Shown here: positions 6,825 to 6,887 of the stretch, piece by piece
How the letters are laid out: the number at the start of each line of letters is the position of its first letter
Numbering within the stretch: the first letter of the stretch is position 1
Origin: an uncultured Methylophaga sp.
Lineage (GTDB): Bacteria > Pseudomonadota > Gammaproteobacteria > Nitrosococcales > Methylophagaceae
Direction of reading: 5' to 3'
NCBI GenBank assembly: GCA_947631375.1
Contig: CANRLD010000094.1
Coordinates: forward strand, 1-6,887
Length of the DNA: 6,887 nt
The notes under the pieces: generated by a model
The model's database searches: none
What the model was told of the DNA's origin: nothing
What the model saw: only the letters and a program-made list of their open reading frames with translations
Program-made: the position numbers and the translations under genes

Positions 6825-6839
6825 TCAGGATGTTGTTTT

Positions 6840-6887
6840 ATGAATCTATCAGCTTCGAGTCTCGCCGAGTCCGCTAGCCATCAGGCG
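6840..6887 (+). CDS. Start of an unidentified gene, runs off the window
   Basis: An ATG at 6840 opens a frame of 16 codons that remains open to the edge: MNLSASSLAESASHQA. A CAGGA (6826-6830) lies 9 nt before it, a plausible if slightly distant Shine-Dalgarno. The ATG at 6830 in another frame meets a stop within 16 codons, and the third frame stops at once, so this is the only open candidate in this direction. It lies 126 bp after the MATE gene on the same strand, behind a Fur-like site. Sixteen residues are too few to name it. The spacing of Ala and Gln faintly resembles the N-terminus of NIS siderophore synthetases such as IucA or AsbA, as recalled from memory, which is only a hint. Confidence 0.45.
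   Translation, partial: MNLSASSLAESASHQA

Overview
The window looks like chromosome from a gammaproteobacterium outside the enterics. The minus-strand block lepA-lepB-(DUF4845)-rnc-era-recO has the gene order and protein sequences of that class. Enterobacteria do not carry the DUF4845 gene between lepB and rnc, whereas Pseudomonas-, Legionella- and Methylococcus-like lineages commonly do. Base composition looks moderate. I cannot fix the genus.

Layout: positions 1-5083 hold a compact operon read right to left: lepA (elongation factor 4), lepB (signal peptidase I), a small DUF4845 membrane protein, rnc (RNase III), era (30S assembly GTPase) and recO (cut off by the window edge). The genes are separated by 20 bp or less, and two junctions are ATGA stop/start overlaps. 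The set links ribosome function and RNA maturation (LepA, RNase III, Era) with secretion (LepB) and recombinational repair (RecO). A 274-bp divergent intergenic region (5084-5357) carries a minus-strand promoter with a perfect TATAAT for lepA. It also carries a plus-strand promoter overlapped by two registers of Fur box, matching the 19-bp consensus at 15/19 and 14/19.

The plus-strand gene at 5358-6713 encodes a 451-residue MATE-family multidrug/metabolite efflux protein, so it is predicted to be iron-repressed. After it, 126 bp hold a second, weaker Fur-like site (14/19), a short GC hairpin and a Shine-Dalgarno-like sequence. A reading frame then opens at 6840 and runs off the window. The most interesting point is therefore the right-hand side: an iron-regulated exporter, possibly the first gene of a siderophore export/biosynthesis locus that lies mostly outside the window, placed where the rseABC genes usually precede lepA. 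The conserved operon itself is ordinary. I found no tRNA, rRNA, CRISPR array or insertion sequence.
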